DNA of 64,000 bases, taken from positions 124,001 to 188,000 of the forward strand of contig NZ_JBHTHQ010000012.1 in the NCBI RefSeq assembly GCF_042676605.1, given 5' to 3'. Below, piece after piece: positions 17,166 through 26,770 of this stretch. Source of the stretch: Alloscardovia venturai. GTDB lineage: Bacteria > Actinomycetota > Actinomycetes > Actinomycetales > Bifidobacteriaceae. How positions within the stretch are numbered: the stretch's first letter is position 1; every line of letters begins with the position of its first letter. The notes below the pieces were generated by a model, which ran no database searches, was not told where the DNA came from, and saw nothing but the letters and a program-made list of their open reading frames with translations. A program made the position numbers and the translations under genes.

Positions 17166-18227
17166 ATGACAGTGGATAAACAAGAAGTAAACACATGGAG
17201 CGTCGCTCGCGCACATACAAATATCGCGCTTATTAAGTACTGGGGAAAGCGTGATGAAAAGCTTTTCTTGCCGACATCGCCGAGCCTTTCACTGACTCTT
17301 GACTCTCTGTACACGGACACTCGGGTGCGGTTTGACCCAAAGTTGAGCAGTGATGAGCTTTGGCTCGCGGGCGAGAAGCAGGATGATAAATCGACAGTAA
17401 AGATTACGCGTGTCATCGATCTTTTCCGAGCTAGGTATAGTGTGCCAGAACAGACTCCTCGAATGCGAGTGGAAAGTGTCAATCATGTGCCTACTGCTGC
17501 AGGGCTGGCAAGCTCGTCGAGTGGATTTGCAGCTCTCGCTTGGGCACTTAGAGATGCTTTTGAGTCGGCTTTCCCTCAGACTGTGGCTATGGATGATCGG
17601 GAACTCTCTACGTTTGCGCGCCGTGGTTCAGGTTCTGCTACGCGCAGTATTTTTGGTGGTTTCGTGGAGTGGTCGTATGGTACTGGCTCTAACGATTCGT
17701 GCGCTATCCCTGTCGATGATGCTCGCTGGGATGTGGCGATGGTTCTTGCGGCAATCTCTACACAGCACAAGAAAATTTCAAGTACTTATGGAATGAAACA
17801 TACTGCAGAAACCTCATCCTTCTACTCTCTCTGGCGTGAGGCTTCTGAGCAAGATCTCGCTACGGTGCGAGAAGGAATTAGAGAGCGAGATATTGACAAA
17901 ATCGGGGCAGCTATGGAGGCAAACTGCATGAAGTTCCACGCTACGATGTTTGCTGCAAATCCTCCGTTTACTTATCTCACGAGTCGCAGCTGGCGGGTCA
18001 TCGAATTCGTTCATGAAATGCGTGACAGCGGCTTGAGTGTCTACTTCACGATGGATGCTGGTCCGAATGTAAAAATTCTCTGTCGCGCAAGTGAGCAGCA
18101 GTTCGTGCATGATAAGCTTGCTGAACGCTTCCCTGAAATTACTCTCTTCGATGCCCTCCCTGGGAGTGGCCCAGAGACGTTGAGTAAGGATAAGTGGGCT
18201 CAGATGTACGGTGGAATATATGGCTAA
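17166..18227 (+). CDS. mvaD: Diphosphomevalonate decarboxylase
   Basis: 353 residues. Typical start region ARAHTNIALIKYWGKRDEKL, then LPTSPSLSLTLD, AAGLASSSSGFAALAWAL (phosphate loop) and RRGSGSATRSIFGGFVEW. Converts mevalonate diphosphate to isopentenyl diphosphate using ATP. RBS GGAGGCAGGG precedes ATG 17166, 10 bases after mvk. Its end overlaps the phosphomevalonate kinase start by 8 bases. Confidence 0.93.
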   Translation: MTVDKQEVNTWSVARAHTNIALIKYWGKRDEKLFLPTSPSLSLTLDSLYTDTRVRFDPKLSSDELWLAGEKQDDKSTVKITRVIDLFRARYSVPEQTPRMRVESVNHVPTAAGLASSSSGFAALAWALRDAFESAFPQTVAMDDRELSTFARRGSGSATRSIFGGFVEWSYGTGSNDSCAIPVDDARWDVAMVLAAISTQHKKISSTYGMKHTAETSSFYSLWREASEQDLATVREGIRERDIDKIGAAMEANCMKFHATMFAANPPFTYLTSRSWRVIEFVHEMRDSGLSVYFTMDAGPNVKILCRASEQQFVHDKLAERFPEITLFDALPGSGPETLSKDKWAQMYGGIYG

Positions 18228-19320
18228 TGGCAAACTTTATCTATCTGGAGAGTATGCAGTGGTCGATGGTGCAGCTGCCATAATCTCCTCAATGTATACG
18301 CGCTCGCTCGCGGCTCATTTTACTGTTTCAGGCGAGCGTGACCCACGTATCCTTGTGGATGAGGATGCAGCACCTACGTTTGATGTGAATGACCGTGATA
18401 GATATGTCAAAGCAGCGTCATACGTAGCTGCGCGCTACTGTGCTGAGAGTAATCGCAGACCGACTTTACAGTCTGGACAGCATCTCACGGTGGATATCAT
18501 ATCCACGCTCGTCGATGGTAACGGTCGCAAATATGGTCTCGGCTCGTCCGGCGCGGTGACAGTAGCAGTGATTGAGGCGTATTTAGACTGGTGTGCGGTG
18601 GATTACAACAGCGTAATGGTGTATAAACTCGCGGTTTTGGCTGAACTCCTTGTCAAAGACAATGGCTCTTTCGGTGATCTCGCCAGCGCTTCTACGGGAA
18701 GAGTGATTTCTTATCGCCGTCCTTCACTCTCTTGTTTGGAGTACCTGAGCTCAAAGATGCGAGATAGCTCTGCTACTTTTCATGATCTTGTTTCTGCGCA
18801 TTGGGATGGGCTAGAAATTCATTCAAACAACGCTTTGGAAAGACTTGTAGCAGAGAAACTACACGTCGTTATAGGCTGGACTGGAGAGCCTGCAAGTTCT
18901 GCTGATTTTGTACAACGCATGGCGGCATACAAGTCGAATCAGAACGAGGCATATCGCAGCTTTTGCCAGCGGTCGTCTGAGATTACTCGCCAAATGTGGT
19001 CAGCACTTGAACGGTATAATGCTGAGGATTTTGTGGATAGTTACAGGCAGCAGTCAAAGAATATTACTGAGCTTTCACTTGTTACCGGTGGTTATATTGA
19101 AACCGAAAAATTGGCGAATGCGCGTGAAATCGCAGAGAGCATCGGATATGCAGCAAAGCCTTCTGGTGCGGGTGGTGGTGACTGCCTCATAGCGATGAAA
19201 GCCGTAGATGGGGTAAGTAATGCAGGCCGAGAAAGTCAGACTTTCAATGAGGCTGCAGAGCTCACTCGACGGTGGCAGGCTGCTGGGATAATGGTAATGA
19301 CAGACTGGAAGTTGAAGTAA
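18220..19320 (+). CDS. Phosphomevalonate kinase
   Basis: About 366 residues from ATG 18220 (MANGKLYLSGEYAVVDGAAA); a GTG at 18211 is also in frame. GHMP motifs: LYLSGEYAVV, YGLGSSGAVTVAVIEA, and KPSGAGGGDCLIAM. It converts phosphomevalonate to mevalonate diphosphate, the step between mvk and mvaD. The overlap with mvaD shows translational coupling. Confidence 0.9.
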   Translation: MANGKLYLSGEYAVVDGAAAIISSMYTRSLAAHFTVSGERDPRILVDEDAAPTFDVNDRDRYVKAASYVAARYCAESNRRPTLQSGQHLTVDIISTLVDGNGRKYGLGSSGAVTVAVIEAYLDWCAVDYNSVMVYKLAVLAELLVKDNGSFGDLASASTGRVISYRRPSLSCLEYLSSKMRDSSATFHDLVSAHWDGLEIHSNNALERLVAEKLHVVIGWTGEPASSADFVQRMAAYKSNQNEAYRSFCQRSSEITRQMWSALERYNAEDFVDSYRQQSKNITELSLVTGGYIETEKLANAREIAESIGYAAKPSGAGGGDCLIAMKAVDGVSNAGRESQTFNEAAELTRRWQAAGIMVMTDWKLK

Positions 19321-19339
19321 GGCTAAGGTAGAAATCGAT

Positions 19340-20506
19340 ATGGACACGCACATTTCCTCTCGCAAAGATGACCATCTGCGCCTTGCTGGGCAGTTTTATG
19401 CGGCTGCCCACTCGCGGCAGACAGAGCAGATAGGACGGTCTGAGCACAGAGAGATTGATGATGTACAGTTCATTCATAACTCACTTCCAGAGACAAATCG
19501 TGCAGATGTTTCACGTGAAACATCGTTTGCTGGCATACACGTAGACCGCCCATTTTTCATTAATGCGATGACGGGCGGTACAGAAAAGACAAATGAGGTC
19601 AACCGTCGTCTTGCTGCTGTAGCGCAGAAAACGGGCATTCCACTCGCACTAGGCTCAATGAGCATTGCTGTAAAAAACGCTCAAACGCGCGATGCGTACA
19701 AAGCTCTTCGCCAAGATTTTCCTGATGTGTGTTTCATTGCAAATCTTGGGGCCGAGCATACTCTGGAATCGGCGGGGCTTGTTACAGACCTCATCGGTGC
19801 TTCGGCACTTCAAATCCATCTCAACGCTGCTCAGGAAATTGTCATGCCGGAGGGTGAGCGTGATTTTACAGGCTGGATAGACCATATCTCCCAGTTTGTT
19901 TCCGAACTTGGTGTGCCGGTCATCGTTAAAGAGGTCGGCTTCGGCATGAGCTATGCCACGGTGGCAAAACTTCTTGACATTGGCGTAATGACAGTCGATA
20001 TCGCCGGCCGTGGTGGCACAAACTTCATCCAAATTGAGAACGCTCGTAATGCTGAACACGATTATGACTATCTCGAAGGTTGGGGCATCAGTACTCTGCG
20101 CTCTCTGTCGGAAGCTCTCTTCGCATGTCGTGATATGCAGATTGATGCGGAAATCATCGCGAGTGGAGGCGTGCAAAATCCATTAGATATCGTGAAATAT
20201 CTTGCTCTGGGGGCAGATGCAGTAGGACTTTCAGCTCCGTTTCTCCATTCTGTCACTGGCGGCTCTTCCGATTCTGACTCTGCGCGGGACGCTGTATCTC
20301 GCACAGTTGATTTGATACAAGAGTGGGATGGGCACATCGCAAATATTATGACGATTCTCGGTGTGACATCCATTGAGGATTTGCGAGAGAATGCAGAAAT
20401 TGTTTTGCCAGAAAGTTTGGTTCAATACTTGAGTCAGCGCTTTGCTGGAAGAGACAGTGAGCAATTTTTAATGACCCTAACTTCTCTTAGCAAATTTCGG
20501 AAATGA
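19340..20506 (+). CDS. fni: Type 2 isopentenyl-diphosphate isomerase
   Basis: 388 residues, FMN-dependent family: SSRKDDHLRLA near the N-terminus, FINAMTGGTEKTNEVNRRLA, ALGSMSIAVKN, VIVKEVGFGMS, VDIAGRGGTNF, IASGGVQNPLDIVKYLALGA (phosphate-binding TIM barrel). It interconverts IPP and DMAPP with FMN and NADPH, and ends the mevalonate operon. A second parS lies in its 5' third, encoding ADVSRETS. Confidence 0.93.
   Translation: MDTHISSRKDDHLRLAGQFYAAAHSRQTEQIGRSEHREIDDVQFIHNSLPETNRADVSRETSFAGIHVDRPFFINAMTGGTEKTNEVNRRLAAVAQKTGIPLALGSMSIAVKNAQTRDAYKALRQDFPDVCFIANLGAEHTLESAGLVTDLIGASALQIHLNAAQEIVMPEGERDFTGWIDHISQFVSELGVPVIVKEVGFGMSYATVAKLLDIGVMTVDIAGRGGTNFIQIENARNAEHDYDYLEGWGISTLRSLSEALFACRDMQIDAEIIASGGVQNPLDIVKYLALGADAVGLSAPFLHSVTGGSSDSDSARDAVSRTVDLIQEWDGHIANIMTILGVTSIEDLRENAEIVLPESLVQYLSQRFAGRDSEQFLMTLTSLSKFRK
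19507..19522. other. parS site, perfect 16-mer
   Basis: TGTTTCACGTGAAACA, identical to the copy at 16111 but 3.4 kb away and inside fni. The reading phase gives the same peptide VSRET as in mvk. Confidence 0.9.
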
Positions 20507-20598
20507 GATAAAACAGCCTAAAGATATACTGCTATTCGAAGTGAGCGAGTAAAGTGGGGCTCAGAACCCCTGCAATTGAACTGAAAAGGCGGGATTTT

Positions 20599-21807
20599 AT
20601 GACTAATGAATCTAAACTAAGAGTGGCAGACCACGTAGTAAACGACACAGTACGTGAACCTGTACGCGATATCCGCGGTTCGCTCATCCGCTCTTTTGAT
20701 GCTGACATTTCCGATATTCCGGGGATTATTAAACTAACTCTTGGTGAGCCTGATTTTCCTACTCCTAACCGCGTAACAGAAGCTGGCATTAAAGCACTCC
20801 AGGCTGGACGTACGCACTATGCTCCAAATGCTGGAACGATGGGATTTCGGCAGGCAGTCGTCGACTACTTGCAGCGACGTCGCGACCTTCATTACAGCGT
20901 TGACAATATTGTCGCGACAGTAGGTGGCTCGGAGGCTCTGTCTTCTGTACTGGGCTCCATCCTGAGCGAAGAGACGCAGTCCATCATTCCTATCCCGGCA
21001 TTTGGCGCGTACAAGACGCAGACCCTTCTTGCGGGTGGGGCTTTAGACCTTATTGACACGACAGAAACCGGATTTAAGTTAACTCCAGACCAACTTGAAG
21101 CTGCGATTGAGCGTGCTCATAACGCCCAGAAAAAGCCAGTTCTCATCATCAATTATCCTAATAACCCAACGGGTGTAGCATTAAATTCTGAAGAGCTGAA
21201 GGCGCTGGCGCAGGTTGTCATCAAGCATGACGTCATCGTGGTGTCAGATGAAGTGTACGCGGAAGTGTATTACGGCGAGGGCCGTGCAGATTCCATCGCT
21301 CGCTATGCGCCTAAACACACCATCCTCATTGACTCTGCGTCAAAGACGTTCGCTATGACAGGCTGGCGTGTGGGCTATATAGCAGCTCCTGCAGAGCTTG
21401 CAGATCAATTCGTCAAGGTACATCAGTCCAATGTAGCCACAGGAGCTACATTCACTATGGATGCCGCTGAAGAAGGCTATCGTCATGGCGACGAAGACAT
21501 CGAACGCATGGTAGAGGCTTATCGCGCTCGCAAAGATTTCCTCTATACTGCTCTAACAAATCTTGGCTTAACTGTGGCATATCCGGATGGTGCGTTCTAT
21601 CTCTTCATCCAAATGCCGCAATGGTTTGAAGGTACAGGTCTTGAGTTCTGCACAAAGCTTGCGAAGGAAGCAAAAGTGGCAGTTATCCCAGGCGCCGCAT
21701 TTGGAAATCCAAACTCACGATGGGTGCGTGCGAGCTATGCGGCGAGCATGGAAAATCTTCAAGAATCTGTACAGCGCATTCGCGCTTGGCTAAAGGAGCA
21801 AAATTAG
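20599..21807 (+). CDS. Class I pyridoxal-phosphate aminotransferase
   Basis: 402 residues from ATG 20599 (an upstream in-frame ATG at 20554 lacks a good RBS). Fold-type I markers: LTLGEPDFPTP, HYAPNAGTMGFRQAV, INYPNNPTGVAL, VVSDEVYAEVYY, and Schiff-base lysine K249 in DSASKTFAMTGWRVGY. Closest in look to aspartate or aromatic aminotransferases of the PatA/AspC type. It shares a base with the permease start and so forms an operon with the permease and asparaginase, suggesting use of asparagine and aspartate. Confidence 0.87.
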   Translation: MTNESKLRVADHVVNDTVREPVRDIRGSLIRSFDADISDIPGIIKLTLGEPDFPTPNRVTEAGIKALQAGRTHYAPNAGTMGFRQAVVDYLQRRRDLHYSVDNIVATVGGSEALSSVLGSILSEETQSIIPIPAFGAYKTQTLLAGGALDLIDTTETGFKLTPDQLEAAIERAHNAQKKPVLIINYPNNPTGVALNSEELKALAQVVIKHDVIVVSDEVYAEVYYGEGRADSIARYAPKHTILIDSASKTFAMTGWRVGYIAAPAELADQFVKVHQSNVATGATFTMDAAEEGYRHGDEDIERMVEAYRARKDFLYTALTNLGLTVAYPDGAFYLFIQMPQWFEGTGLEFCTKLAKEAKVAVIPGAAFGNPNSRWVRASYAASMENLQESVQRIRAWLKEQN

Positions 21808-23318
21808 TGGCACAAGATACTCATACTCAAGAAGAAGAAAAGAAGCTGCCGGCTAGTCACGACCACGGTGATGCTGATTATGACAAGGGTCTGAAGGCTC
21901 GTCACATTCAGATGATTGCTATCGGTGGGTCTATCGGTACGGGACTGTTCCTCGGCGCCGGTGGACGCTTAGCACAAGGTGGAGCAGGACTGACGATTGC
22001 CTATGCTATCTGCGGCATTTTCGCATTCCTCATGGTTCGTGCTCTCGGCGAGCTCGCTATCCGTCGTCCAAGCTCTGGAGCGTTTGTGTCGTATTCGCGT
22101 GAGTTCCTAGGCGAAAAGGGCGCATACATTACCGGATGGTTCTTCTTCCTTGACTGGGCTACGACTGTGATGGCGGATATCACCGCTGTAGCGTTGTATC
22201 TGCACTATTGGTCTTTGTTCCAGCCTATACCGCAGTGGGTGTTAGCCCTCATTGCGCTCGCGCTTGTTTTCGCGCTTAATATGCTGAGTGTCAAAATGTT
22301 TGGCGAAGCGGAGTTCTGGTTTGCTGCTATCAAAGTGGCGACCATCGTAATCTTCATGGTAGTAGCTATTGTTGCTATCATTCTTCACGCAAAGACAAGC
22401 ACTGTGAGTGGGCAAGCTGTCCATGCAGGATTTGAAAACATCACTAACTACGGTGGTCTCCTTCCTAAGGGACTGACTATAGTCTTCTCACTTACGCTTG
22501 GCGTCGTGTACGCATTTGGCGGTACTGAGATGGTCGGTGTAGCAGCTGGCGAGACTCAGGATGCGCAGAAAGTGCTTCCGAAGGCTATCAACTCCATGAT
22601 TTTGCGTATCTTCGTCTTCTATGTAGGCTCTGTCATCCTGATGGCTTTGGTGCTTCCTTACACCGCTTACTCCTCGAATGAATCTCCATTCGTCACATTC
22701 TTCAAGGGACTTGGCGTGCCGGGCGCTGGCGACATCATCCAAGTCGTCGTACTGACGGCGTCTCTCTCTTCGCTGAATGCGGGTCTGTATGCTACAGGTC
22801 GTACTCTTCGCTCTATGGCAATTGCAGGTTCTGGTCCAAAGTTTGCCGCTCGCATGAACAAGAACAAAGTGCCATATGGTGGCATTATGATTACTGCTGT
22901 ACTCGGTATCATCGGCGTTATCGTAAACGCTGTGGTTCCTGCAGATGCATTCGACATTATTATGAACCTTGCGGGTATCGGTATCGCAGGCACATGGATT
23001 ATGATACTTGTCACGCATGTGGCATTTATAAATAAGGTGAAGAAGGGTGAAGAAACTCGTCCGAGCTATCACATGCCGTGGGCTCCATGGTCAAATTACA
23101 TTTCTATCGCATTCTTTGCTGTCGTTGTGCTCTCCAATCTTTTCGACCCTGCAGGTCAAAAGACGCTAGCGTTGTTTGCTGTCGTTGTGCTCGCGATGGT
23201 GGCAGGCTGGTTCTACGTACGAGGGCGTATCAACGGCGACCTTATGGATACTATGCTTGACTCTGATAATGACGGTGTGGCAGACGTGCTTGAGCCAGAG
23301 CAGCAAGGAGCGAGATAA
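21807..23318 (+). CDS. APC-family amino-acid permease, probably asparagine
   Basis: 503 residues from GTG 21807 (RBS AAAGGAG; the G of the previous stop TAG is its first base). Starts with the AAT-family signature GLKARHIQMIAIGGSIGTGL followed by about 12 TM helices; GGTEMVGVAAGE and the C-terminal hydrophilic tail fit the AnsP/GabP group. Substrate asparagine is inferred from the asparaginase gene that overlaps its stop. Confidence 0.85.
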   Translation: MAQDTHTQEEEKKLPASHDHGDADYDKGLKARHIQMIAIGGSIGTGLFLGAGGRLAQGGAGLTIAYAICGIFAFLMVRALGELAIRRPSSGAFVSYSREFLGEKGAYITGWFFFLDWATTVMADITAVALYLHYWSLFQPIPQWVLALIALALVFALNMLSVKMFGEAEFWFAAIKVATIVIFMVVAIVAIILHAKTSTVSGQAVHAGFENITNYGGLLPKGLTIVFSLTLGVVYAFGGTEMVGVAAGETQDAQKVLPKAINSMILRIFVFYVGSVILMALVLPYTAYSSNESPFVTFFKGLGVPGAGDIIQVVVLTASLSSLNAGLYATGRTLRSMAIAGSGPKFAARMNKNKVPYGGIMITAVLGIIGVIVNAVVPADAFDIIMNLAGIGIAGTWIMILVTHVAFINKVKKGEETRPSYHMPWAPWSNYISIAFFAVVVLSNLFDPAGQKTLALFAVVVLAMVAGWFYVRGRINGDLMDTMLDSDNDGVADVLEPEQQGAR

Positions 23319-24334
23319 TGCGAATTCATGTGACCTATACCGGTGGCACTATTGGCATGGTTCAGTCTGAGCATGGGCTTGTGCCGGGAGCAGATCTTAA
23401 AGGCTGGCTGTATCACTTGCTTGAAGGTACTCGCTTAGATAATGGTCGAGTGTCCATCACGGAGTTGGATCCACTTATTGACTCGTCGAATGCGACTCCT
23501 GATAATTGGCAAGCTATCATTGACGATTTATGGGCTCATCGTGACGATGCAGATGCTTTTGTGGTCCTTCATGGTACAGACACGATGAGTTACTCTGCTG
23601 CGGCACTCTCTTATGCGCTTACAGAGTTTGGGAAGCCTGTCATCTTAACTGGCTCTCAACATCCACTTGGTACTGTAGAAACGGATGCTACAGCAAACGT
23701 GACCGGTGCCTTAAATGCAGCACTTTCTTTGCGTACAGCAGGAGTAGGACTGTTCTTTGGACATCACCTCTTCGCGGGAAATCGCGTAACGAAGTCCTCA
23801 TCGTGGGCATTTGAAGGATTCTCTTCTCCATCGACTGGTCCTCTAGCAAAGACGGGTACACCGTGGCATTGGTTCCCTCTCGAGAAAAATGGCTGTGGGT
23901 GGAAAGATCCGAAACCATATGAACGTCACGATATCGCCGTCATCGATATGGTGCCGGGCATCACGGCACAGCGTCTGAAAGCTATGCTGACACCATTGCC
24001 CGAAGCAGTGATGATTCGCGCTTTTGGCGTGGGAAATATTCCATCAGACGAGCCAGGCTTGGTAGACGTCATCAAAGAGACTATCGATTCTGGTGTACCC
24101 GTGGTGGTAGCTTCTCAGTGTCAGCAGGCGGAAGTCCTTCTCGGACACTACGAAACGGGCGATGCGCTTGAAAAAGTTGGCGCCGTGGGTACGGCAGATA
24201 TGGTGCTCGAAGCAGTATATGCCAAAATCGTATTTCTTCTTTCACAGGGTTTACGTGGACAAGAGCTCGCGCAGTGGATCGGTAAGCCTATCTGCAGTGA
24301 ATTAACAGAGCAGACTACGGTGCCGAGCGTGTAG
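23318..24334 (+). CDS. ansA: L-asparaginase (type I-like)
   Basis: 338 residues; ATG 23318 shares a base with the permease stop. Catalytic threonines are in YTGGTIGM near residue 10 and HGTDTMSYSAAALSY near residue 90. No signal peptide, so cytoplasmic. It hydrolyses asparagine to aspartate and ammonia, feeding the aminotransferase encoded two genes upstream. Confidence 0.88.
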   Translation: MRIHVTYTGGTIGMVQSEHGLVPGADLKGWLYHLLEGTRLDNGRVSITELDPLIDSSNATPDNWQAIIDDLWAHRDDADAFVVLHGTDTMSYSAAALSYALTEFGKPVILTGSQHPLGTVETDATANVTGALNAALSLRTAGVGLFFGHHLFAGNRVTKSSSWAFEGFSSPSTGPLAKTGTPWHWFPLEKNGCGWKDPKPYERHDIAVIDMVPGITAQRLKAMLTPLPEAVMIRAFGVGNIPSDEPGLVDVIKETIDSGVPVVVASQCQQAEVLLGHYETGDALEKVGAVGTADMVLEAVYAKIVFLLSQGLRGQELAQWIGKPICSELTEQTTVPSV

Positions 24335-24471
24335 ATGAGTGAGTGAGGTGTGAGCGACTGAGCGAGTAGAAGGTGCGTGTAGTGTGAAGTTCAAGCACAC
24401 ATTAAATACCCGCGGTACTTTCCTTAACTACCTGAAGCTACTTGCAACTGCTTGAACTGCTTGAAACTTGT

Positions 24472-24503
24472 AAAGCCCTTCGCAAAATGTCGCGGAGGGC
24501 TTT
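24472..24503 (+). terminator. Terminator
   Basis: AAAGCCCTTCGC / GCGGAGGGCTTT with an 8-base loop, followed by a short pyrimidine run. It lies 20 bases before the next gene and ends the asparaginase operon. Confidence 0.75.
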
Positions 24504-24524
24504 CGGTTTGAGTAGTCTTGAGAT

Positions 24525-25685
24525 ATGAGTATTTCCGCAGATGTCACGAGTTCAGTCTCAGAAAAGCAGAATGTAACCAATCTTAATCCGGCAAATGAGA
24601 AGCAGAGCGCTTCCCTAGTGGAAGAGTCAGAGCTGAACGCACGGAATATCGTCAAGGCGACTGAAAAGAATGAGCATGGCGGTTCTTCAGTCATCGCGGC
24701 TTTGATTGTTAACTTCTTGGTATTTCTCTTTAAACTCATCGCTGCCCTCATCGGCAAGTCGTCAGCATTGCTCGCTGAATCTGTGCACTCCTTCTCGGAC
24801 TGCGGTAATGAAGCCATGCTGATTTTTGGCAAATGGTTCAGCCAGCGCAGTGATCCGGATGAACGTCACCCTCAAGGCTGGGCAAATTTCCGCAATGTGT
24901 CGAGTCTAATCGTGGCATTGCTACTCTTCTTCGTGGGTGGACTATACTCCGTCATGAATTCTGCGGCAAAGATTGAGGAAATCATAGCTCACGGCGGTTT
25001 TTCTCCGCTTGATGACACGGGATTCTGGCTTGGTGCCGCAGCAATCGTTTTCGCGCTTATCGTAGAGGGAATTTCACTGTCAGTCTCGTTCAAAGAAGCT
25101 CGCGCGCAGATGAAACTTGAAGGGCTTGAAGGCTTGACTATGTTCCAGTTCTGGAAAAAGACGAAAGCTGCGGAGCTTGCTACGGTGATGACGGAAGATA
25201 GTTTAGCGATAGCAGGTCTTATCATCGCTGGAATTGGCTTACTCATCGCGCGTATAACGGGCAATGAGCTGTATGATGCCATCGGCGGCGCAGCTGATGG
25301 TGCGTTCATTGCTATCGGCGGTATAGCGCTGGCTGTGAAAATTGCTTCTATGCTCAATGAAGAAGCGCCACACCGTCACATTATCGAGAAAATGCTCAAT
25401 ATCGTGGCGACGTATCCTGGAGTGAAATCAGTTATATCCTATGAGATAACTCACAAGTCTGAGGACTTTATACATCCGTCTTTCAAAGTGGAGGTCGATA
25501 AGGTTTTGCAAGATGCATCGGACAATGATTTCTTCATAGAAGACGTCATCAACGGCATAGAGAAGAAACTATACGAGGCATTTCCTCAGTACACGCTACA
25601 AATTTGGGTAGAGCCTGACCATCGCCGTGGCTTGGATCGTGTGCCAAATCAGGGGCACCTAGAGCCTGCAAATTATGAAGAGTAA
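24525..25685 (+). CDS. Cation diffusion facilitator (metal efflux)
   Basis: 386 residues. A hydrophilic N-terminal extension of about 50 residues precedes the CDF membrane domain: TM1-2, SSALLAESVHSFSDCGNEAML (metal-binding HxxxD motif), further TM helices, and a cytoplasmic ferredoxin-like C-terminal domain (EEAPHRHIIEKML, TLQIWVEPD). Exports Zn, Mn or Fe; the specific metal is not readable. Confidence 0.85.
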   Translation: MSISADVTSSVSEKQNVTNLNPANEKQSASLVEESELNARNIVKATEKNEHGGSSVIAALIVNFLVFLFKLIAALIGKSSALLAESVHSFSDCGNEAMLIFGKWFSQRSDPDERHPQGWANFRNVSSLIVALLLFFVGGLYSVMNSAAKIEEIIAHGGFSPLDDTGFWLGAAAIVFALIVEGISLSVSFKEARAQMKLEGLEGLTMFQFWKKTKAAELATVMTEDSLAIAGLIIAGIGLLIARITGNELYDAIGGAADGAFIAIGGIALAVKIASMLNEEAPHRHIIEKMLNIVATYPGVKSVISYEITHKSEDFIHPSFKVEVDKVLQDASDNDFFIEDVINGIEKKLYEAFPQYTLQIWVEPDHRRGLDRVPNQGHLEPANYEE

Positions 25686-25718
25686 GGGGAATAGAGCCAT
25701 GCATAGATGTATTCCCCT
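25685..25718. terminator. Terminator
   Basis: AGGGGAATA / TATTCCCCT around a 16-base loop, right after the CDF stop codon. Confidence 0.6.
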
Positions 25719-25744
25719 GCTAGGTGCAGATTAAATTTAAGACT

Positions 25745-26452
25745 TCACAAAGCGAAGCGAAGCAATAAATAAACTGTTGCAATCGTAATGCTTACTAGCA
25801 CGAGTGGGAATCCATACTGAGTAAATGATTTAAATGTGATAGGATATCCTGCTCTTGTACTGATTTCAGAAAGTATTACGTTTGCTGATGCACCGATTAA
25901 GGTTCCGTTACCGCCTAAACATGCGCCTAAAGATATTGCCCATCATAGAGGGATTATATCAATTCCTTGCATCTGCATAGCACTAATGATTGGGATAAGC
26001 GTTGCAACAGATGGAATGTTGTCCAAAATCGAGCTGATAAGAGCGCTAGCCCATAACAACACAATCATGGTAATCATCGTATTTCCAGCAGTCGCATACG
26101 TGAGCCAAGTTGCAACCGTTGAAATTAAGCCAGTTTCAGAAAGAGCTCCGACAATCACAAAAAGTGCTATAAAGAATCCGATAGTAGTCCATTCCACGCC
26201 GAGTATGGTTTTTTCAACATTGCAATGACTAATAAGTATCAAAATCGCTGCAGCAGCCAACGCGATAGTAGAAGATTCTAAACCCAAAGTACCATGAACG
26301 GCGAAACCAACAGCAGTCAGTACAATCATCACAATACTTTGCTTAAAAATGCGGGGATCCTTGATTGCCTCATTTTCATCAAGCTGCATAATGCGGTTGC
26401 GGTGTCGCGCATTAGCCTGCATACCGAACCGCTTAGTGAATCTGAATTGTCA
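25745..26452 (-). pseudogene. NhaD/ArsB-type transporter, C-terminal half with nonsense codon
   Basis: The frame gives DRIMQL-like to EAIKDPRIFKQSIVMIVLTA, LGVEWTTIGFFIALFVIVGA, SSILDNIPSVATLIPII, then a TGA at 25943 where homologs have a second Trp, then WAISLGACLGGNGTLIGASA and a stop at 25745. This is the C-terminal half of a Na+/H+ antiporter or arsenite-permease-like protein. The N-terminal half is absent; the break coincides with repeat copy 1 at 26453. Confidence 0.8.
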
Positions 26453-26493
26453 GTTTAATCGTTGCATACGGCTGTAAAAGATAGGTCATTGAT
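26453..26493 (-). repeat. Short repeat copy 1 (inverted)
   Basis: On the minus strand it runs ATCAATGACC ... CAACGATTAAACTG, matching copies at 26530 and 26610 in opposite orientation. It marks the broken end of the NhaD-type pseudogene, as an insertion-element end would. Confidence 0.6.
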
Positions 26494-26529
26494 ATTCTGA
26501 GGAACTACCGCATTCTCAGAAGGAGGAAA

Positions 26530-26572
26530 ATCAATGACCCTATTTCTTTCACAATCTGACTGTAACGATTAA
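26530..26572 (+). repeat. Short repeat copy 2
   Basis: ATCAATGACC ... CTGTAACGATTAA. It is preceded by AGGAGGAAA and could encode a 12-codon peptide, but this may be chance. The inner arms of copies 1 and 2 (ATAGGTCATTGAT / ATCAATGACCCTAT) form an inverted repeat with a TTCTGAG / CTCAGAA stem between them. Confidence 0.6.
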
Positions 26573-26609
26573 TTTGGCAAAATGGGGAAATATGGTTATT
26601 TCGCGGGAT

Positions 26610-26648
26610 ATCAATGACACATTTCTCACACCAAACTGTAACGATTAA
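26610..26648 (+). repeat. Short repeat copy 3
   Basis: ATCAATGACACATTTCTCAC ... CTGTAACGATTAAAC, a direct repeat of copy 2 offset by 80 bp. It lies upstream of the bacteriocin-like gene. Confidence 0.6.
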
Positions 26649-26710
26649 ACTGGTAATTCAGAGGTAACTATACTTGTTGGAATTTAGTGGAATAATGTTA
26701 ATTTTCAGAG

Positions 26711-26770
26711 TTAAAATGAGGGTACTTTTGTCGAAGATGATAGGAGTACTCTCATTTTAAGGAGAAAAAA
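26711..26770 (+). promoter_or_regulatory. Leader hairpin and RBS of bacteriocin-like gene
   Basis: TTAAAATGAGGGTACT (26711-26726) pairs with AGTACTCTCATTTTAA (26745-26760), 15 of 16 positions, ending directly at the RBS GGAGAAAAAA of the gene at 26771. It could be an operator or an RNA stem that controls translation. Confidence 0.6.

Noticed and set aside
25943..25945. TGA where Trp is expected in the NhaD-type gene, hinting at codon reassignment
   Set aside because: All other genes use TGG for Trp and TGA as stop; the gene is also missing its 5' half, so it is simply a pseudogene.
26537..26572. 12-codon ORF with a good RBS in repeat copy 2
   Set aside because: The related copy 3 does not keep the same frame or RBS, so a peptide function is not supported.
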